A DNA stretch of 64,000 bases from Clostridia bacterium. Lineage in GTDB: Bacteria; Bacillota; Clostridia; Christensenellales; CAAEEZ01. The notes below the pieces were generated by a model that was not told the origin of the DNA, did not search any database, and saw nothing but the letters and a program-made list of their open reading frames with translations. Position 1 is the stretch's first letter. Each line of letters starts with the position of its first letter. Shown here piece by piece: positions 51,942 through 61,648 of the stretch. Both the position numbers and the translations under genes were made by a program. The DNA lies in contig CAAEEZ010000001.1 in assembly GCA_900755035.1 (NCBI GenBank), forward strand, positions 6,734 to 70,733. Direction: 5' to 3'.

Positions 51942-53218
51942 TGCAGATTAGTAAAAATTTATATGAACTTGCTAAAATCTTTCACAAATCCGCTCCGCTT
52001 TACGTAGTGGGTGGCTACGTGAGAGATTTTTTGCTAGGTAAAATATCAAACGACGTGGATATTTGTGCGTCCTTATCGTGCGAAAATGTGCAAAAACTAC
52101 TGCAAGGTAGTAAATTTAAGATTACTTTTATAAATAAAAAAATGGGTACTACCATTATAGAAGTAGATGACGAAAAGTACGAGTACACGCCGTTTAGGGT
52201 GGATAATTACGATAATACGGGAAAACACGAGCCCGTATCGGTGGAGTTTAGCGTTGGGCTAAAAGAAGACGCTAGCCGTAGGGACTTTACTATAAATAGC
52301 GTTTATTACGATATAATAGGTGGCGAATTTGTAGATTACTTTAACGGAATCGGCGACCTTGAAAACGGAGTGATGCGTGCGGTAAAAGAGCCTAATACGA
52401 CGCTAAAAGAAGATTCTCTAAGGGTGTTTAGGTTGTTTAGGCAAAGCGCTCTGCTTGGGTTTGATATTGACAAGTCTTTGTTTGATGCAGTAAAAAATAA
52501 CGTCAGCCTTACCGAAAGTTTGTCGGGCGAGAGAGTGCGTGGCGAGTACCAAAAACTAGTAGAAAACGAGTTTTTTACCTATGATGTTTTGTTTTATTAT
52601 CTAAACCTTTTAGGAGAATGCGGACTAATTGCTAGGTACGGACAGGCAAACGTAAAGGAGTACGAAATTGCGGACGGGCTGATATGCTTTAAGCCTACGC
52701 TTGCTATTTTCTATTTTGCACTAATAGAAAGATATTTTTACGACTACTGCCCAAAGCCAAGTCAAATAAAAAACTTTAACGATTTGAAAATTTACGGGGA
52801 GCAAGTGGGAAAATTTACCTACGAATTAGTAAAAAAGGACAAACTGCCTACTATTGTAAAAAAAGAAATAGCGGACTTAACTAGTTATCTAAATATTATA
52901 CTTGTACTACAAAAGGACCAATTCGCTCTTGACCTTGCGTCAGCGTATTATTATGATATAATTAGCAATACGTTTATAAATCAGTCGAGAATTATGGTAA
53001 GAAATACGCTAGTTATAAACGAGATAAATAGGGTAAACAGCATAGATAGACCTACGTCTGTAAAGCAACTTGCCGTAAATGGAAACGATTTAGCGTTGCT
53101 AATAAAAAAGGAGGAAATAAGTACCGTTTTGCTTGTTATTCTTGAAAAAATAATCAAGGGCGAATTGCAAAACGACAAACAAGTACTTATAAGGTGGGTA
53201 AAAGATGAATACTGTTGA
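51941..53218 (+). CDS. cca: CCA tRNA nucleotidyltransferase (class II)
   Basis: A 425-residue enzyme. The catalytic head has VVGGYVRDFLLGK and DVDIC (metal Asp pair), then EDASRRDFTINSVYYD, with DYFNGIGDLENGVMRAV and DSLRVFRLFRQ in the neck. These are all class II CCA/poly(A) polymerase motifs. The absence of an HD-domain signature and the lysine-rich tail fit a Firmicutes CCA enzyme that repairs tRNA 3-prime ends; poly(A) polymerase is the alternative. It overlaps hpt by one base and rmuC by 14. Confidence 0.9.
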   Translation: MQISKNLYELAKIFHKSAPLYVVGGYVRDFLLGKISNDVDICASLSCENVQKLLQGSKFKITFINKKMGTTIIEVDDEKYEYTPFRVDNYDNTGKHEPVSVEFSVGLKEDASRRDFTINSVYYDIIGGEFVDYFNGIGDLENGVMRAVKEPNTTLKEDSLRVFRLFRQSALLGFDIDKSLFDAVKNNVSLTESLSGERVRGEYQKLVENEFFTYDVLFYYLNLLGECGLIARYGQANVKEYEIADGLICFKPTLAIFYFALIERYFYDYCPKPSQIKNFNDLKIYGEQVGKFTYELVKKDKLPTIVKKEIADLTSYLNIILVLQKDQFALDLASAYYYDIISNTFINQSRIMVRNTLVINEINRVNSIDRPTSVKQLAVNGNDLALLIKKEEISTVLLVILEKIIKGELQNDKQVLIRWVKDEYC

Positions 53219-54494
53219 AATAGTTTTAGTAATTTTGGCGTTGCTATTAGCCGTTACGGTTGTACTATTAGTAGCGTATATTCTAAAAAGAAAGGATACG
53301 AATAATAGCGAGCAGTTGCGTAGCCAAATAAAGCAAGATATTGCCGAAATGAATACGCAAAACTCCACTACGGTTATAAGCGCCGTAAATTCTTTGGGTA
53401 ATACCATAAATGCGAACGTGAAGGACAACGTAGCGCATCAAAACGAAAATATTAACGACTTGAAAAAAGTATTCGCTAAAAGCGTTTTGGATAATATCGA
53501 GTTGCAAAATTCTAATCAGGACGAGATTAGAAAGATAATGACCGAACAAATGGAACGAAACGCTGTAAACGAAAGAACTACTAGGGACGTTTTGGACAAA
53601 AAACTGACGGAAATTGCCACCGTAACTACTGCTAGAATAGAAGAAATAAACAAGACGGTAAATGAAAAACTTGAAAAGAATATCAACGAGCGTTTTACAA
53701 GTTCGTTCAAGGTGGTCAGCGACAGCCTAAACACGATAAATAGGGGCTTTGAGCAAATGCAAGAGTTGTCTATGGGAGTAACCGACCTAAACAAAATGCT
53801 TAGCAACGTAAAAACCCGTGGCGTATGGGGAGAAAACTCACTTGATGCAATACTTGAAGATATCCTTACTAGCGACCAATATGCAAAAAGCGTGAACGTG
53901 CAAGGTAATAACCTTGTGGATTTTGCAGTTACTTTACCAGGGAAGGATAGGGGCAATATATTGTTGCCGATTGATGCAAAATTCCCTATTGAAGACTATT
54001 ATAGAGTAATAGAAGAAAGGCAAAAGGGCAACGCCGAGGCAGAAGAAAGAGAACTGAAAAACCTAGAAAATACGGTGAAAAAACAGGCTAGGTCAATTAG
54101 GGATAAATACATATTCCCACCAAAGACGACCAACTTTGCGTTGATGTTCGTGCCTACCGAAAGTTTGTACGCCGAAATATTGCAAAGGGGCGACCTTGCC
54201 GAGAAAATTCAAAACGAAAATAGGGTGGTAGTAGTTGGACCTACTACGATATCGGCGTTATTGAATAGTTTACAACTTGGCTTTAAGACGCTTGCAATAC
54301 AAAAGAGTAGCGAAGAAATTTGGAAAATGTTTAACCAATTTAGAAAGGATTTTGATAATTTTAGCGAAAATTTGGACAAAGTACAAAAAAAATTGAACGA
54401 AGCAAGCAACGTTATAGGTGACACAAGCAAAAGAAGTGATATAATAAGAAATAGATTAGATAAGGTAGAACAAATTCAACTGATAGAGGAGTAA
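53205..54494 (+). CDS. rmuC: DNA recombination protein RmuC
   Basis: A 429-residue protein. A single N-terminal TM (about 4-26) leads into a long coiled coil (about 35-180). The RmuC nuclease-like domain follows with SNVKTRGVWGENSLDAILED, LPIDAKFPIEDYY and VVVGPTTISALLNSLQLG. RmuC limits DNA inversions and has a PD-(D/E)xK-like fold. It overlaps the cca gene by 14 bases and is followed after 4 bases by a PHP phosphatase. Confidence 0.95.
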   Translation: MNTVEIVLVILALLLAVTVVLLVAYILKRKDTNNSEQLRSQIKQDIAEMNTQNSTTVISAVNSLGNTINANVKDNVAHQNENINDLKKVFAKSVLDNIELQNSNQDEIRKIMTEQMERNAVNERTTRDVLDKKLTEIATVTTARIEEINKTVNEKLEKNINERFTSSFKVVSDSLNTINRGFEQMQELSMGVTDLNKMLSNVKTRGVWGENSLDAILEDILTSDQYAKSVNVQGNNLVDFAVTLPGKDRGNILLPIDAKFPIEDYYRVIEERQKGNAEAEERELKNLENTVKKQARSIRDKYIFPPKTTNFALMFVPTESLYAEILQRGDLAEKIQNENRVVVVGPTTISALLNSLQLGFKTLAIQKSSEEIWKMFNQFRKDFDNFSENLDKVQKKLNEASNVIGDTSKRSDIIRNRLDKVEQIQLIEE

Positions 54495-54498
54495 CTAT

Positions 54499-55320
54499 AT
54501 GGTAAAATGCGATTTGCATACTCATACGGTAAGAAGCGACGGTCTTTTTACGCCTAGCCAAGTGGTAGATATGGCAATAGAAAAAGGACTAGGGGCGGTA
54601 GCAATATCCGACCACGATACCGTAAAAGGTGTGCGTGAAGCAGTAGAGTACGCTAAGGACAAAAATATTAAGGTATTGCCAGCAATAGAGATATCCACTT
54701 TTGCAAGTTGTGAAATACATATACTTGGATATAATATCGAGTACGATAGTCCGGAGTTTTTGCAAGTAATTGAAAACGTAAAAAGTATGCGAAGATCTCG
54801 TAACGAGCGTATTTTGGAAAAGTTGAAGGAGTACGGGATAAACCTAAATAGAGAAAACCTTGATAATAACCACAAAAATATTGGCCGTATGCACATAGCA
54901 AGGCAAATGGTTGCCGAGGGCTACGTAAAGGACGTAAACGAAGCGTTTGATAATTATTTAGGGGCAAAAGGCGTGTGCCATATAGACGCCGTAAGGCTAA
55001 AACCGTTCGAGGCGGTAAAACTTATAAAGCGCTACGGCGGTGTGCCTGTGCTTGCTCACCCGCAAAGATATTATATGGAAAACGTTTTGGAAAATCTAAT
55101 CGAAGGGCTCTTAAAATACGGGCTAGAAGGCATAGAAGTGTACTATCCAAAACATAACAAAGAGCAACGAGAGTACTATTTGTTGCTAGCAAATAAGTAT
55201 AATTTAATTGCAACGGGTGGTAGCGACTTTCATTCCTTTACGCCAAACTGCGAAGTAGGTATTGCAGAAGCAGTATTAGACGAAAAGGCGTGCCAAGTGC
55301 TTGGTGTAAAATACGAATAA
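54499..55320 (+). CDS. PHP-domain phosphoesterase (RNase AM/YciV-like)
   Basis: A 273-residue PHP protein with DLHTHTVRSDG (metal ligands), ISDHDTVKG, LPAIEISTF, VLAHPQRYY and GGSDFHS. This set fits the family of 3-prime,5-prime-nucleotide bisphosphate phosphatases and 5-prime RNA exonucleases (YciV/RNase AM). The GAGGAG ribosome binding site is clear. It is the last gene of the tilS-hpt-cca-rmuC run and is followed by a strong terminator. Confidence 0.88.
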   Translation: MVKCDLHTHTVRSDGLFTPSQVVDMAIEKGLGAVAISDHDTVKGVREAVEYAKDKNIKVLPAIEISTFASCEIHILGYNIEYDSPEFLQVIENVKSMRRSRNERILEKLKEYGINLNRENLDNNHKNIGRMHIARQMVAEGYVKDVNEAFDNYLGAKGVCHIDAVRLKPFEAVKLIKRYGGVPVLAHPQRYYMENVLENLIEGLLKYGLEGIEVYYPKHNKEQREYYLLLANKYNLIATGGSDFHSFTPNCEVGIAEAVLDEKACQVLGVKYE

Positions 55321-55324
55321 ATTT

Positions 55325-55346
55325 GAAGCCGAAAGGCTTCTTTTTT
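55325..55346 (+). terminator. Intrinsic terminator after the PHP gene
   Basis: GAAGCC/GGCTTC (55325-55330 and 55335-55340) with a GAAA tetraloop, then TTTTTT. The next 200 bases to 55554 hold no gene. Confidence 0.9.
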
Positions 55347-55554
55347 AATGGAAAAATCGCAACTTTTATATAACGAAAAGTAATTATATTGAAATTTTGC
55401 ACTATATTCTCCTTCGTAGAAAATTAACGAAAAAATAGAAAATATTGGCAAAAAACACGACAAACCAATAAAACAATCTAGGCAATATACTGTAAAAAAA
55501 TAAGCGCACTATAACGTAACTGATAATTTGCGGTTATATTACCAAACTAATAGT

Positions 55555-56703
55555 ATGAAAAAGAGAAGTGTATTAGCGTTAATATTGCTTAGCGTAACGA
55601 TCGTGGCTTTGTCGTTTTGCGGTTTTTCGTATTCAACTAAGTTAAGAATTAAAATTGTTGGCGAGCAAGGAGTTTTGGAAGGGGAGTACAGCCCGTCGAA
55701 ATTTTATATAGCAATAAAAAAACAAGATTTAATAAGCGACAGGTCTAAGGGTTGTTTGAAAAACCTTAAAAAAATAGATGGTAAATTATATAACGACGTC
55801 GTAAATTTTTGTAAAAATGAATATAAAACGCCTAAAAACGCAAGTGTAAAATACGACTATGAAAGCGAGTATCCGTTTGTGTTTAAGGAAGAAATTTACG
55901 GCAAAAAGGTGGACGAACAAAAACTTTATACCGACGTATTACGTGTTTTATACGGCAAAAATGAAGAGATAAAAGTGTGTTATTGCGATATAATACCAGA
56001 AATTAAAATTAGCGATTTGAAGGACGAGTACTTTCTAAACGCAACGTTTACTACCGATTATTCGTTTAGTAGTAGTAACCGAAAACTGAACGTGGAACTT
56101 GCCGTAAAAAAACTAGATAATAAGGTGATTTTGCCACGTGAGAGTTTTTCGTTTAACGAAACGATAGGTAAGAGAAGCAAAGAAAACGGTTTTTTAGATG
56201 CGCCCATTATAGTGGACGGAAAGTACGTAAGTGGCGTTGGTGGTGGAATATGCCAAGTATCTACAACGCTGTACAACGCATTTTTATTAGCGGGACTAAC
56301 GGTTACCGAGGCAAGACGACACACTTTGCCCGTCGGTTACGTAGAACCGTCGTTCGACGCTATGGTAAGCGAGTGGAGCGATTTGAAGGCGGAGAACTTG
56401 ACGGATAAGCCTGCATATATTAAAGCAACGGCTAAAAATGGAAAAATAGAGATAAAAATATACGGCAAAAAGCAAGAATATAGCGTGGTAAGGAGTAGCG
56501 TAGTAACCGATATTTTGCCTTATAAAACCATAATTGTAAAGGACGGCGAAGGGAAAAAAGGCAAAAACGGACTGAAAAGTTATTCAAAACTAATTTACTA
56601 CAAGGACGGGAAAATAGTCGGCGAAAAAATAGTTAGAAAGGACGAGTATTTGCCACAAGACGAAATAGTCGTAGAAAGCGAAGATAAGGAAATTTATCCG
56701 TAA
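55555..56703 (+). CDS. VanW-family protein with C-terminal G5-like domain
   Basis: A 382-residue exported protein with an N-terminal signal anchor (5-24). The VanW core has LPRESFSFNETIGKRS, GVGGGICQVSTTLYNAFLLAG and RRHTLPVGYV, then a G5-type tail rich in Lys (about 310-382). VanW proteins are widespread surface proteins in sporulating Firmicutes, probably acting at the cell wall; they are not vancomycin resistance enzymes as such. A TTG at 55528 would extend the frame, but the ATG at 55555 starts the signal sequence correctly. No clear Shine-Dalgarno sequence precedes it. Confidence 0.88.
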   Translation: MKKRSVLALILLSVTIVALSFCGFSYSTKLRIKIVGEQGVLEGEYSPSKFYIAIKKQDLISDRSKGCLKNLKKIDGKLYNDVVNFCKNEYKTPKNASVKYDYESEYPFVFKEEIYGKKVDEQKLYTDVLRVLYGKNEEIKVCYCDIIPEIKISDLKDEYFLNATFTTDYSFSSSNRKLNVELAVKKLDNKVILPRESFSFNETIGKRSKENGFLDAPIIVDGKYVSGVGGGICQVSTTLYNAFLLAGLTVTEARRHTLPVGYVEPSFDAMVSEWSDLKAENLTDKPAYIKATAKNGKIEIKIYGKKQEYSVVRSSVVTDILPYKTIIVKDGEGKKGKNGLKSYSKLIYYKDGKIVGEKIVRKDEYLPQDEIVVESEDKEIYP

Positions 56704-56716
56704 GCGCATAATAAAT

Positions 56717-56745
56717 TTGACTTGTAGTAAAAAAAAGTTTAATAT
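56717..56745 (+). promoter_or_regulatory. Candidate promoter of the phosphoglucomutase gene
   Basis: TTGACT (56717-56722), a 17-bp spacer, TAATAT (56740-56745), followed by a GAGAGG ribosome binding site and the ATG at 56770. Confidence 0.55.
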
Positions 56746-56769
56746 ATTTATATTAAAGAGAGGTTAAAT

Positions 56770-58515
56770 ATGGATTACTTGAAAGAATATAAGTACTGGC
56801 TAACTAAGGTCAACGCTAGCGAAAAGGCAGAGCTAGAAGCACTTACCGAGGAGGAGATAAAGGAAAGGTTTACCCTTCCGCTTAGTTTTGGTACGGCAGG
56901 TATGCGTGGCGTTTTGGGCGTGGGCGTATATAGAATGAACGAGTACACCGTAGCAAGAGCAACTACGGGGCTTGCAAAATTTATTTGTTCCATAGGAGAA
57001 AATGCAAAAAATCGTGGCGTCGTAATCAGCTATGATACGAGAATAATGTCTACCGAATTTGCTATTACGGTTGCAAGAGTGCTTGCTAATTTCGATATAA
57101 AAGTATATTTGTTCGAGAACGTAAGACCCGTGCCGATTTGTTCGTTTGCAGTTAGACATTTAGGTGCTTTTGCGGGCGTAATGATTACTGCAAGCCACAA
57201 CCCAAGCAAATACAACGGCTACAAGGTTTACGGAGAAGACGGGGCGCAAATGTCACCGGAAGATACCGAAAAAGTGGTAAAATACATTGACGAAATAGAC
57301 GATTATTTTGCTTATAAAACGATAGACGAAAATATTGAAATTAGCGATATTAGAGAGAGCGAAGGCAAAAAAATAGGCAAGAATATTACCATAATAGGTA
57401 GCGAAGTAGACGAGGCTTATTACGACGTAATAGAAAAATTATGCCTAAGTAAAGATTGTATAGACAAGGTAAAACAAGATATAAAAATCGTTTACACTCC
57501 AATACACGGCTCGGGATACGTACCCGTAACTAGTATGCTAAAAAGACTAGGCTTACCACTGCAAGTAGTGGAAAGTCAAACGAGTTTTGACGGCAATTTC
57601 CCAACGGTAGAACTACCAAATCCAGAGATGCCGGAAGCAATGAAAAGAGCAGTTAGCCTTGCAAAAGAAGTAAATAGCACTATTGCAATAGGTACGGACC
57701 CTGATTGCGATAGAATGGGCATTGCAGTAAAAGACGAAAATGGCAAATTCGTACTATTAAACGGCAACCAAATCGGCGTACTTTTAATGGATTATATCCT
57801 AAGTAGGCATAAGGAAAAAGGTACTTTGCCTAAAAATGCAGCGGTAATTAAAACTATAGTAACCACGAATATGGCTACTAAGGTGGCAGAATATTACGGT
57901 GCAACGATGTTTAACGTACTTACGGGCTTTAAGTTTATTGGCGAAAAGATTAAAGAGTGGGAAAAAACGGGCGAATATACCTATATGTTCGGTTACGAGG
58001 AAAGTTACGGCTCGCTTTGTGGAACGCACGCAAGAGATAAGGACGCAGTCGTTGCAAGTATGCTTATTTGCGATATGGCTTGCTACTATTACAGCCAAAA
58101 CAAAACGATTTACCAAAGACTGATGGAGCTGTTCGAGCAATTTGGCTATTACAAAGAACTTAGCGTGTCTACTGCTTTTGAAGGACTTGACGGTATGGAA
58201 AAGATGGCTAGTATTATGGATAAACTTCAAAACACATTCGTTAATACGCTTGCAGGAAACAGCGTAAATAACGTAGAGGACTACTTAAAGAGCGAAAGAA
58301 CGTTTAAGGACGGAAGCAAGGAAGTTATATATTTGCCAAAATCCAAAGTGCTTTTATATAATATGGACTGTGGGGATTGGGTTTGCGTAAGACCAAGTGG
58401 AACAGAGCCAAAATTAAAAACCTATTCGTCGGCAAGGGGAAAAAGCAAAATAGAGGCTGAAAACCTAGCAAAAGCGTATATAGAAGATATTAAAAAGATT
58501 ATTTTTAGTTTGTAA
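56770..58515 (+). CDS. pgcA: Phosphoglucomutase/phosphomannomutase
   Basis: A 581-residue alpha-D-phosphohexomutase of the PgcA type. Domain 1 ends in the catalytic serine loop ITASHNPSKYNGYK, the metal loop is GTDPDCDRMG, the sugar loop is GYEESYGSL, and the phosphate loop VRPSGTEPKLKTY closes domain 4. It interconverts glucose-6-P and glucose-1-P for cell-wall and glycan synthesis. The long form with N- and C-terminal extensions is normal for Firmicutes. It is monocistronic, with its own promoter and terminator. Confidence 0.95.
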   Translation: MDYLKEYKYWLTKVNASEKAELEALTEEEIKERFTLPLSFGTAGMRGVLGVGVYRMNEYTVARATTGLAKFICSIGENAKNRGVVISYDTRIMSTEFAITVARVLANFDIKVYLFENVRPVPICSFAVRHLGAFAGVMITASHNPSKYNGYKVYGEDGAQMSPEDTEKVVKYIDEIDDYFAYKTIDENIEISDIRESEGKKIGKNITIIGSEVDEAYYDVIEKLCLSKDCIDKVKQDIKIVYTPIHGSGYVPVTSMLKRLGLPLQVVESQTSFDGNFPTVELPNPEMPEAMKRAVSLAKEVNSTIAIGTDPDCDRMGIAVKDENGKFVLLNGNQIGVLLMDYILSRHKEKGTLPKNAAVIKTIVTTNMATKVAEYYGATMFNVLTGFKFIGEKIKEWEKTGEYTYMFGYEESYGSLCGTHARDKDAVVASMLICDMACYYYSQNKTIYQRLMELFEQFGYYKELSVSTAFEGLDGMEKMASIMDKLQNTFVNTLAGNSVNNVEDYLKSERTFKDGSKEVIYLPKSKVLLYNMDCGDWVCVRPSGTEPKLKTYSSARGKSKIEAENLAKAYIEDIKKIIFSL

Positions 58516-58521
58516 TTAAAG

Positions 58522-58547
58522 AAACTGCCGTTAGGCAGTTTTTTTAT
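58522..58547 (+). terminator. Intrinsic terminator of the phosphoglucomutase gene
   Basis: AAACTGCC/GGCAGTTT (58522-58529 and 58534-58541) with a GTTA loop and a long T run. Confidence 0.9.
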
Positions 58548-58633
58548 TTTGTCTAAAATAAAATTATACTTTGTATTTTATTTTGCTTTATGGTGTGATA
58601 TAGTAATATTATCTTATATAAGGGGAGAGTCGT

Positions 58634-59527
58634 ATGGGAAAGACTAAAAAGGAGCAAAAACCACAAGAAACCGAATCGGTTTTTAACGTAGAAATGACGG
58701 ACGTCGAAAAGCAAGAATTAACCGACCTTGAAAAAGAGGCGTTGGAACTTGCAAAGGAAGTAGAGGTAGAAGAAATTAGAGAGAAAGAGGAAGTCGTAAA
58801 TGAATCGGTTGACGATAAAGCGTTAGTACAAAACGATTACGAAGATAATTTAATCGAAAATGAAGAAACTAGCGAACAAGTGGATGAGAATTTTGTAGAA
58901 AATGCCATAGAAACTATCGACGAAGAGAAAATACCTGTGGAAATCGAAAGAGATAACGACGATTTTGAAAGAGAAAAGGAACTTGCATTGCTAGATAAAG
59001 AAGATGAAATAAAAAAAGATTTACAGGCAACAAAAGAAGAGAAAAAAGAATTGCCTAAAAAATCGAAAAAGAAAATCAATTTGCCACAGCCCGTAAAATA
59101 TGCGTTTTTTACGCTTAGCGCAGGTCTTATTCAATTTATAGTTAGTACTATCTTGTTTACCTGTTTGCCGGACATGGGCAAAATTAACGTGATAATTACG
59201 ATGGAAAAATCGCAATTTATCGCAAACACCGTAGGACTTGTTTTGTCGATACTATGGAACTTTACCTTTAATAGAAAGTTTACCTTCAAATCGGCGGGCA
59301 ACGTGCCAAGGGCAATGGTACTTGCATTTTTGTTCTACGTACCGTTCTATCCGTTCCAAATTTGGTGCGAACCAACGCTTGCACATGCGATTGCACCGGG
59401 TCAAGATTGGGCAAACATTATTGCGCTTGTAGTGGTAATGCTTACTAACGGAGTACTTGAATTCTGCTGGCAAAAATTCGTTATTTACAGAAAAGAAGAA
59501 AACACTGCTGTTCAAAAAGAAAAATAA
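58634..59527 (+). CDS. GtrA-like membrane protein with long acidic N-terminal extension
   Basis: A 297-residue protein. Residues 1-150 are very acidic and disordered-looking, ending in a basic patch KKSKKKINLPQP. Residues 155-285 carry four TM helices of the GtrA type, with the WNFTFNRKFTFK motif. GtrA proteins are small flippases or partners in glycan export, normally about 120-150 residues without such an extension. The extension may bind a soluble partner. It has a GGGGAG ribosome binding site and shares a bidirectional terminator with degV. Confidence 0.8.
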   Translation: MGKTKKEQKPQETESVFNVEMTDVEKQELTDLEKEALELAKEVEVEEIREKEEVVNESVDDKALVQNDYEDNLIENEETSEQVDENFVENAIETIDEEKIPVEIERDNDDFEREKELALLDKEDEIKKDLQATKEEKKELPKKSKKKINLPQPVKYAFFTLSAGLIQFIVSTILFTCLPDMGKINVIITMEKSQFIANTVGLVLSILWNFTFNRKFTFKSAGNVPRAMVLAFLFYVPFYPFQIWCEPTLAHAIAPGQDWANIIALVVVMLTNGVLEFCWQKFVIYRKEENTAVQKEK

Positions 59528-59537
59528 TAAAACAAAA

Positions 59538-59572
59538 AAAGAAAGAACCGAAAATTCGGTTCTTTCTTTGAT
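59538..59572. terminator. Bidirectional terminator between the GtrA-like gene and degV
   Basis: A long perfect palindrome, AAAGAAAGAACCGAA (59538-59552) and its complement at 59555-59569, centred on AA, able to end both convergent genes. Confidence 0.85.
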
Positions 59573-59581
59573 ATTTTAGTT

Positions 59582-60469
59582 TTAGTCTGCCGCTTTTATA
59601 TCGATATTGTCTTTTCCAAAGAAGTTCACGGTTAGTACGCCTTGACCCGTATGACAGCCGATAATAGGTGAAAGCGGGGTGATGTAATAGGTTTCTATTC
59701 CCGTTACTTCCTTTACCTTTTCAGCAAGCAAAATAGCGTCTTTTTCATTTTCAGCGTGCGCTACGCTAAACCAAGTAGTTAGTTCGTTGCTTTGATATTT
59801 TACTATTTCAGCCATACGTCTAAATACTAGTTTTTTGCTCATTACCTTTTCAATATTACGCAAAGTACCTTCTGGTGTTACGTATAGTAGTGGCTTTATC
59901 CTCATAATAGTGCCGGCTATTGCTGCTGATTTAGTTAATCTTCCACCACGATATAAATGCATCAAATCGTCAACGGTAAAGTAAATGTTTTGCTTTGGCA
60001 CAAGATAGGTTATTCTATCGAATACTTCGTCTATGCTTTTGCCCTCTTTACGTAGTTTTATTGCCTCTGCGCATAGCATACCTAATCCGTTAGTAGTTAT
60101 TTTTGAGTCGATAGAGTATACTTTTCTATCAGGGAATTCGGCTTGTAGATTTTTGCAAGCGGTTGCCATATTGTCAGCCGTTGCCGATAGACCCGAAGAA
60201 AAACTGATATTTAATACGTCGTAGCCTTGTTCTAGGTAAGGACGTAAATATTCCTCGCCAAAAGTTGGGGAAATTTGAGAGGTTTTTGCCGTTTTGCCCT
60301 CTTTAATCCTATCATAAAATTCCTTGTTGGTAGGGCTATCCTCTTTTCCACAAGTATATACGGTATCTTCCATAATATATTCCATTGGCATAACGTAGAA
60401 ATCTTTGTCGGATAATTCAGCCGGAATATCACAAGTTACGTCGGTTGTAATTATAAATTTATTTTCCAT
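59582..60469 (-). CDS. DegV-family fatty-acid-binding protein
   Basis: A 295-residue DegV protein with the opening IITTDVTCDIPAEL, the lipid-binding SFSSGLSATADNM, and the second-domain text SPIIGCHTGQGVL. DegV proteins present fatty acids to the FakA kinase for phospholipid synthesis. It is single-copy in the window, without FakA. It has a strong divergent promoter shared in position with that of the DUF2804 gene, and an AGGAG-type ribosome binding site. Confidence 0.93.
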   Translation of the reverse strand: MENKFIITTDVTCDIPAELSDKDFYVMPMEYIMEDTVYTCGKEDSPTNKEFYDRIKEGKTAKTSQISPTFGEEYLRPYLEQGYDVLNISFSSGLSATADNMATACKNLQAEFPDRKVYSIDSKITTNGLGMLCAEAIKLRKEGKSIDEVFDRITYLVPKQNIYFTVDDLMHLYRGGRLTKSAAIAGTIMRIKPLLYVTPEGTLRNIEKVMSKKLVFRRMAEIVKYQSNELTTWFSVAHAENEKDAILLAEKVKEVTGIETYYITPLSPIIGCHTGQGVLTVNFFGKDNIDIKAAD

Positions 60470-60489
60470 TTTTATCTCCTACTGCCTGC

Positions 60490-60518
60490 ATTTTATACTA
60501 TTTTAATATACTTGTCAA
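60490..60518 (-). promoter_or_regulatory. Promoter of degV
   Basis: On the minus strand, a perfect TTGACA (60518-60513), a 17-bp spacer and TAAAAT (60495-60490), about 20 bases before the degV start. Confidence 0.7.
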
Positions 60519-60539
60519 CAATTTATTTTTTATACAATA

Positions 60540-60567
60540 TTGACTTAATGATTTAGTATGATATAAT
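60540..60567 (+). promoter_or_regulatory. Promoter of the DUF2804 gene
   Basis: TTGACT (60540-60545), a 16-bp spacer and TATAAT (60562-60567), then AAGGGG before the ATG at 60596. Confidence 0.65.
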
Positions 60568-60595
60568 ACTATATATTGATAAAGGGGATATAGGA

Positions 60596-61633
60596 ATGAA
60601 TCACAAAGTAACTACTAGACAAAAATTATTAAACGAAAACGGTGTTCTTAACGAGCCGGGGTATGCAACCGAACTTATATTCGACTACGATAGGGCGGAT
60701 ATAAAGGCTAGCAAACTGCTTATTAAAGAGTGGGATTACTATCTAATAACTAATAAAAAGTACGCAGTTGCTCTTACTATTGCAGATAACGGGTATATGG
60801 GTTTATTAAGCGCGTCAATAATGGATTACGAGGCAGGAACGGATATTACTTGTAGTGTGCCTACGCTTTTCCCTATGGGGAAACACGGTGCTCCTAAAAC
60901 TAGCAAAATAGGGGATTTTGCCGTAAAGACGAAGCGTGCTGAATTTTCTTTTGAAAACGACGGCGAAAAGAGGCGTTTAACTTGCACCTATCGCAAATAT
61001 CAAGGGGACGACGATTTGATAGTCGACGTAACTTTAACCGACGAGCCAAAGGATAGTATGGTTATTGCCACTCCGTTTTTTGAAAAGGAAAATAAATTCT
61101 ATTATAACCAAAAAATTAATTGCATGACTGCGGTTGGTTATGCTAAATTAGGTGATAGAACGTACGAATTTAACGACGAATATTCTATGGCGGTGCTAGA
61201 TTGGGGTAGAGGCGTATGGAGTTATAACAATACGTGGTATTGGGGCTCTATGAGTACTAGACTTCCTAGTGGCGACAAGTTCGGCTTTAATATCGGCTAC
61301 GGATTTGGCAATACTGCTGCCGCTACCGAAAATATGTTATTCTTTAACGGGGTTGCGCACAAACTAGAAAGCGTTACGTTTAATATTCCCGTGGACGAAA
61401 AGGGCAAGGACGATTATATGAGCGACTGGACGTTTACGTCTAGCGACGGCAGATTTGAAATGAAATTCAAGCCAATCGTAGATAGGTCGGCAATAATCGA
61501 CGCTAAGGTAATGTGCTCTATCCAGCACCAAGTTTTCGGTAGATTTACGGGCAAAGCGATACTTGACGACGGCACGGTGATAGAACTTAAAGACGAAATA
61601 GGCTTTGCTGAAAAAGTACACAATAAATGGTAA
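60596..61633 (+). CDS. DUF2804 family protein
   Basis: A 345-residue cytosolic, beta-rich protein that fits DUF2804: KLLNENGVLNEPGYATEL near the start, DWGRGVWSYNNTWYWGS in the middle, and FGFNIGYGFGNT. The family has a lipocalin/CrtC-like beta-barrel appearance and an unknown substrate; it occurs in many gut Firmicutes. It is followed 15 bases later by a YhhN-type membrane protein, with an ACGGAGG ribosome binding site. Confidence 0.88.
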   Translation: MNHKVTTRQKLLNENGVLNEPGYATELIFDYDRADIKASKLLIKEWDYYLITNKKYAVALTIADNGYMGLLSASIMDYEAGTDITCSVPTLFPMGKHGAPKTSKIGDFAVKTKRAEFSFENDGEKRRLTCTYRKYQGDDDLIVDVTLTDEPKDSMVIATPFFEKENKFYYNQKINCMTAVGYAKLGDRTYEFNDEYSMAVLDWGRGVWSYNNTWYWGSMSTRLPSGDKFGFNIGYGFGNTAAATENMLFFNGVAHKLESVTFNIPVDEKGKDDYMSDWTFTSSDGRFEMKFKPIVDRSAIIDAKVMCSIQHQVFGRFTGKAILDDGTVIELKDEIGFAEKVHNKW

Positions 61634-61648
61634 AATAACGGAGGCAAA

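Noticed and set aside
55528..55554. TTG start for the VanW-type protein
   Set aside because: It would put nine residues before an otherwise normal signal anchor and has no ribosome binding site.
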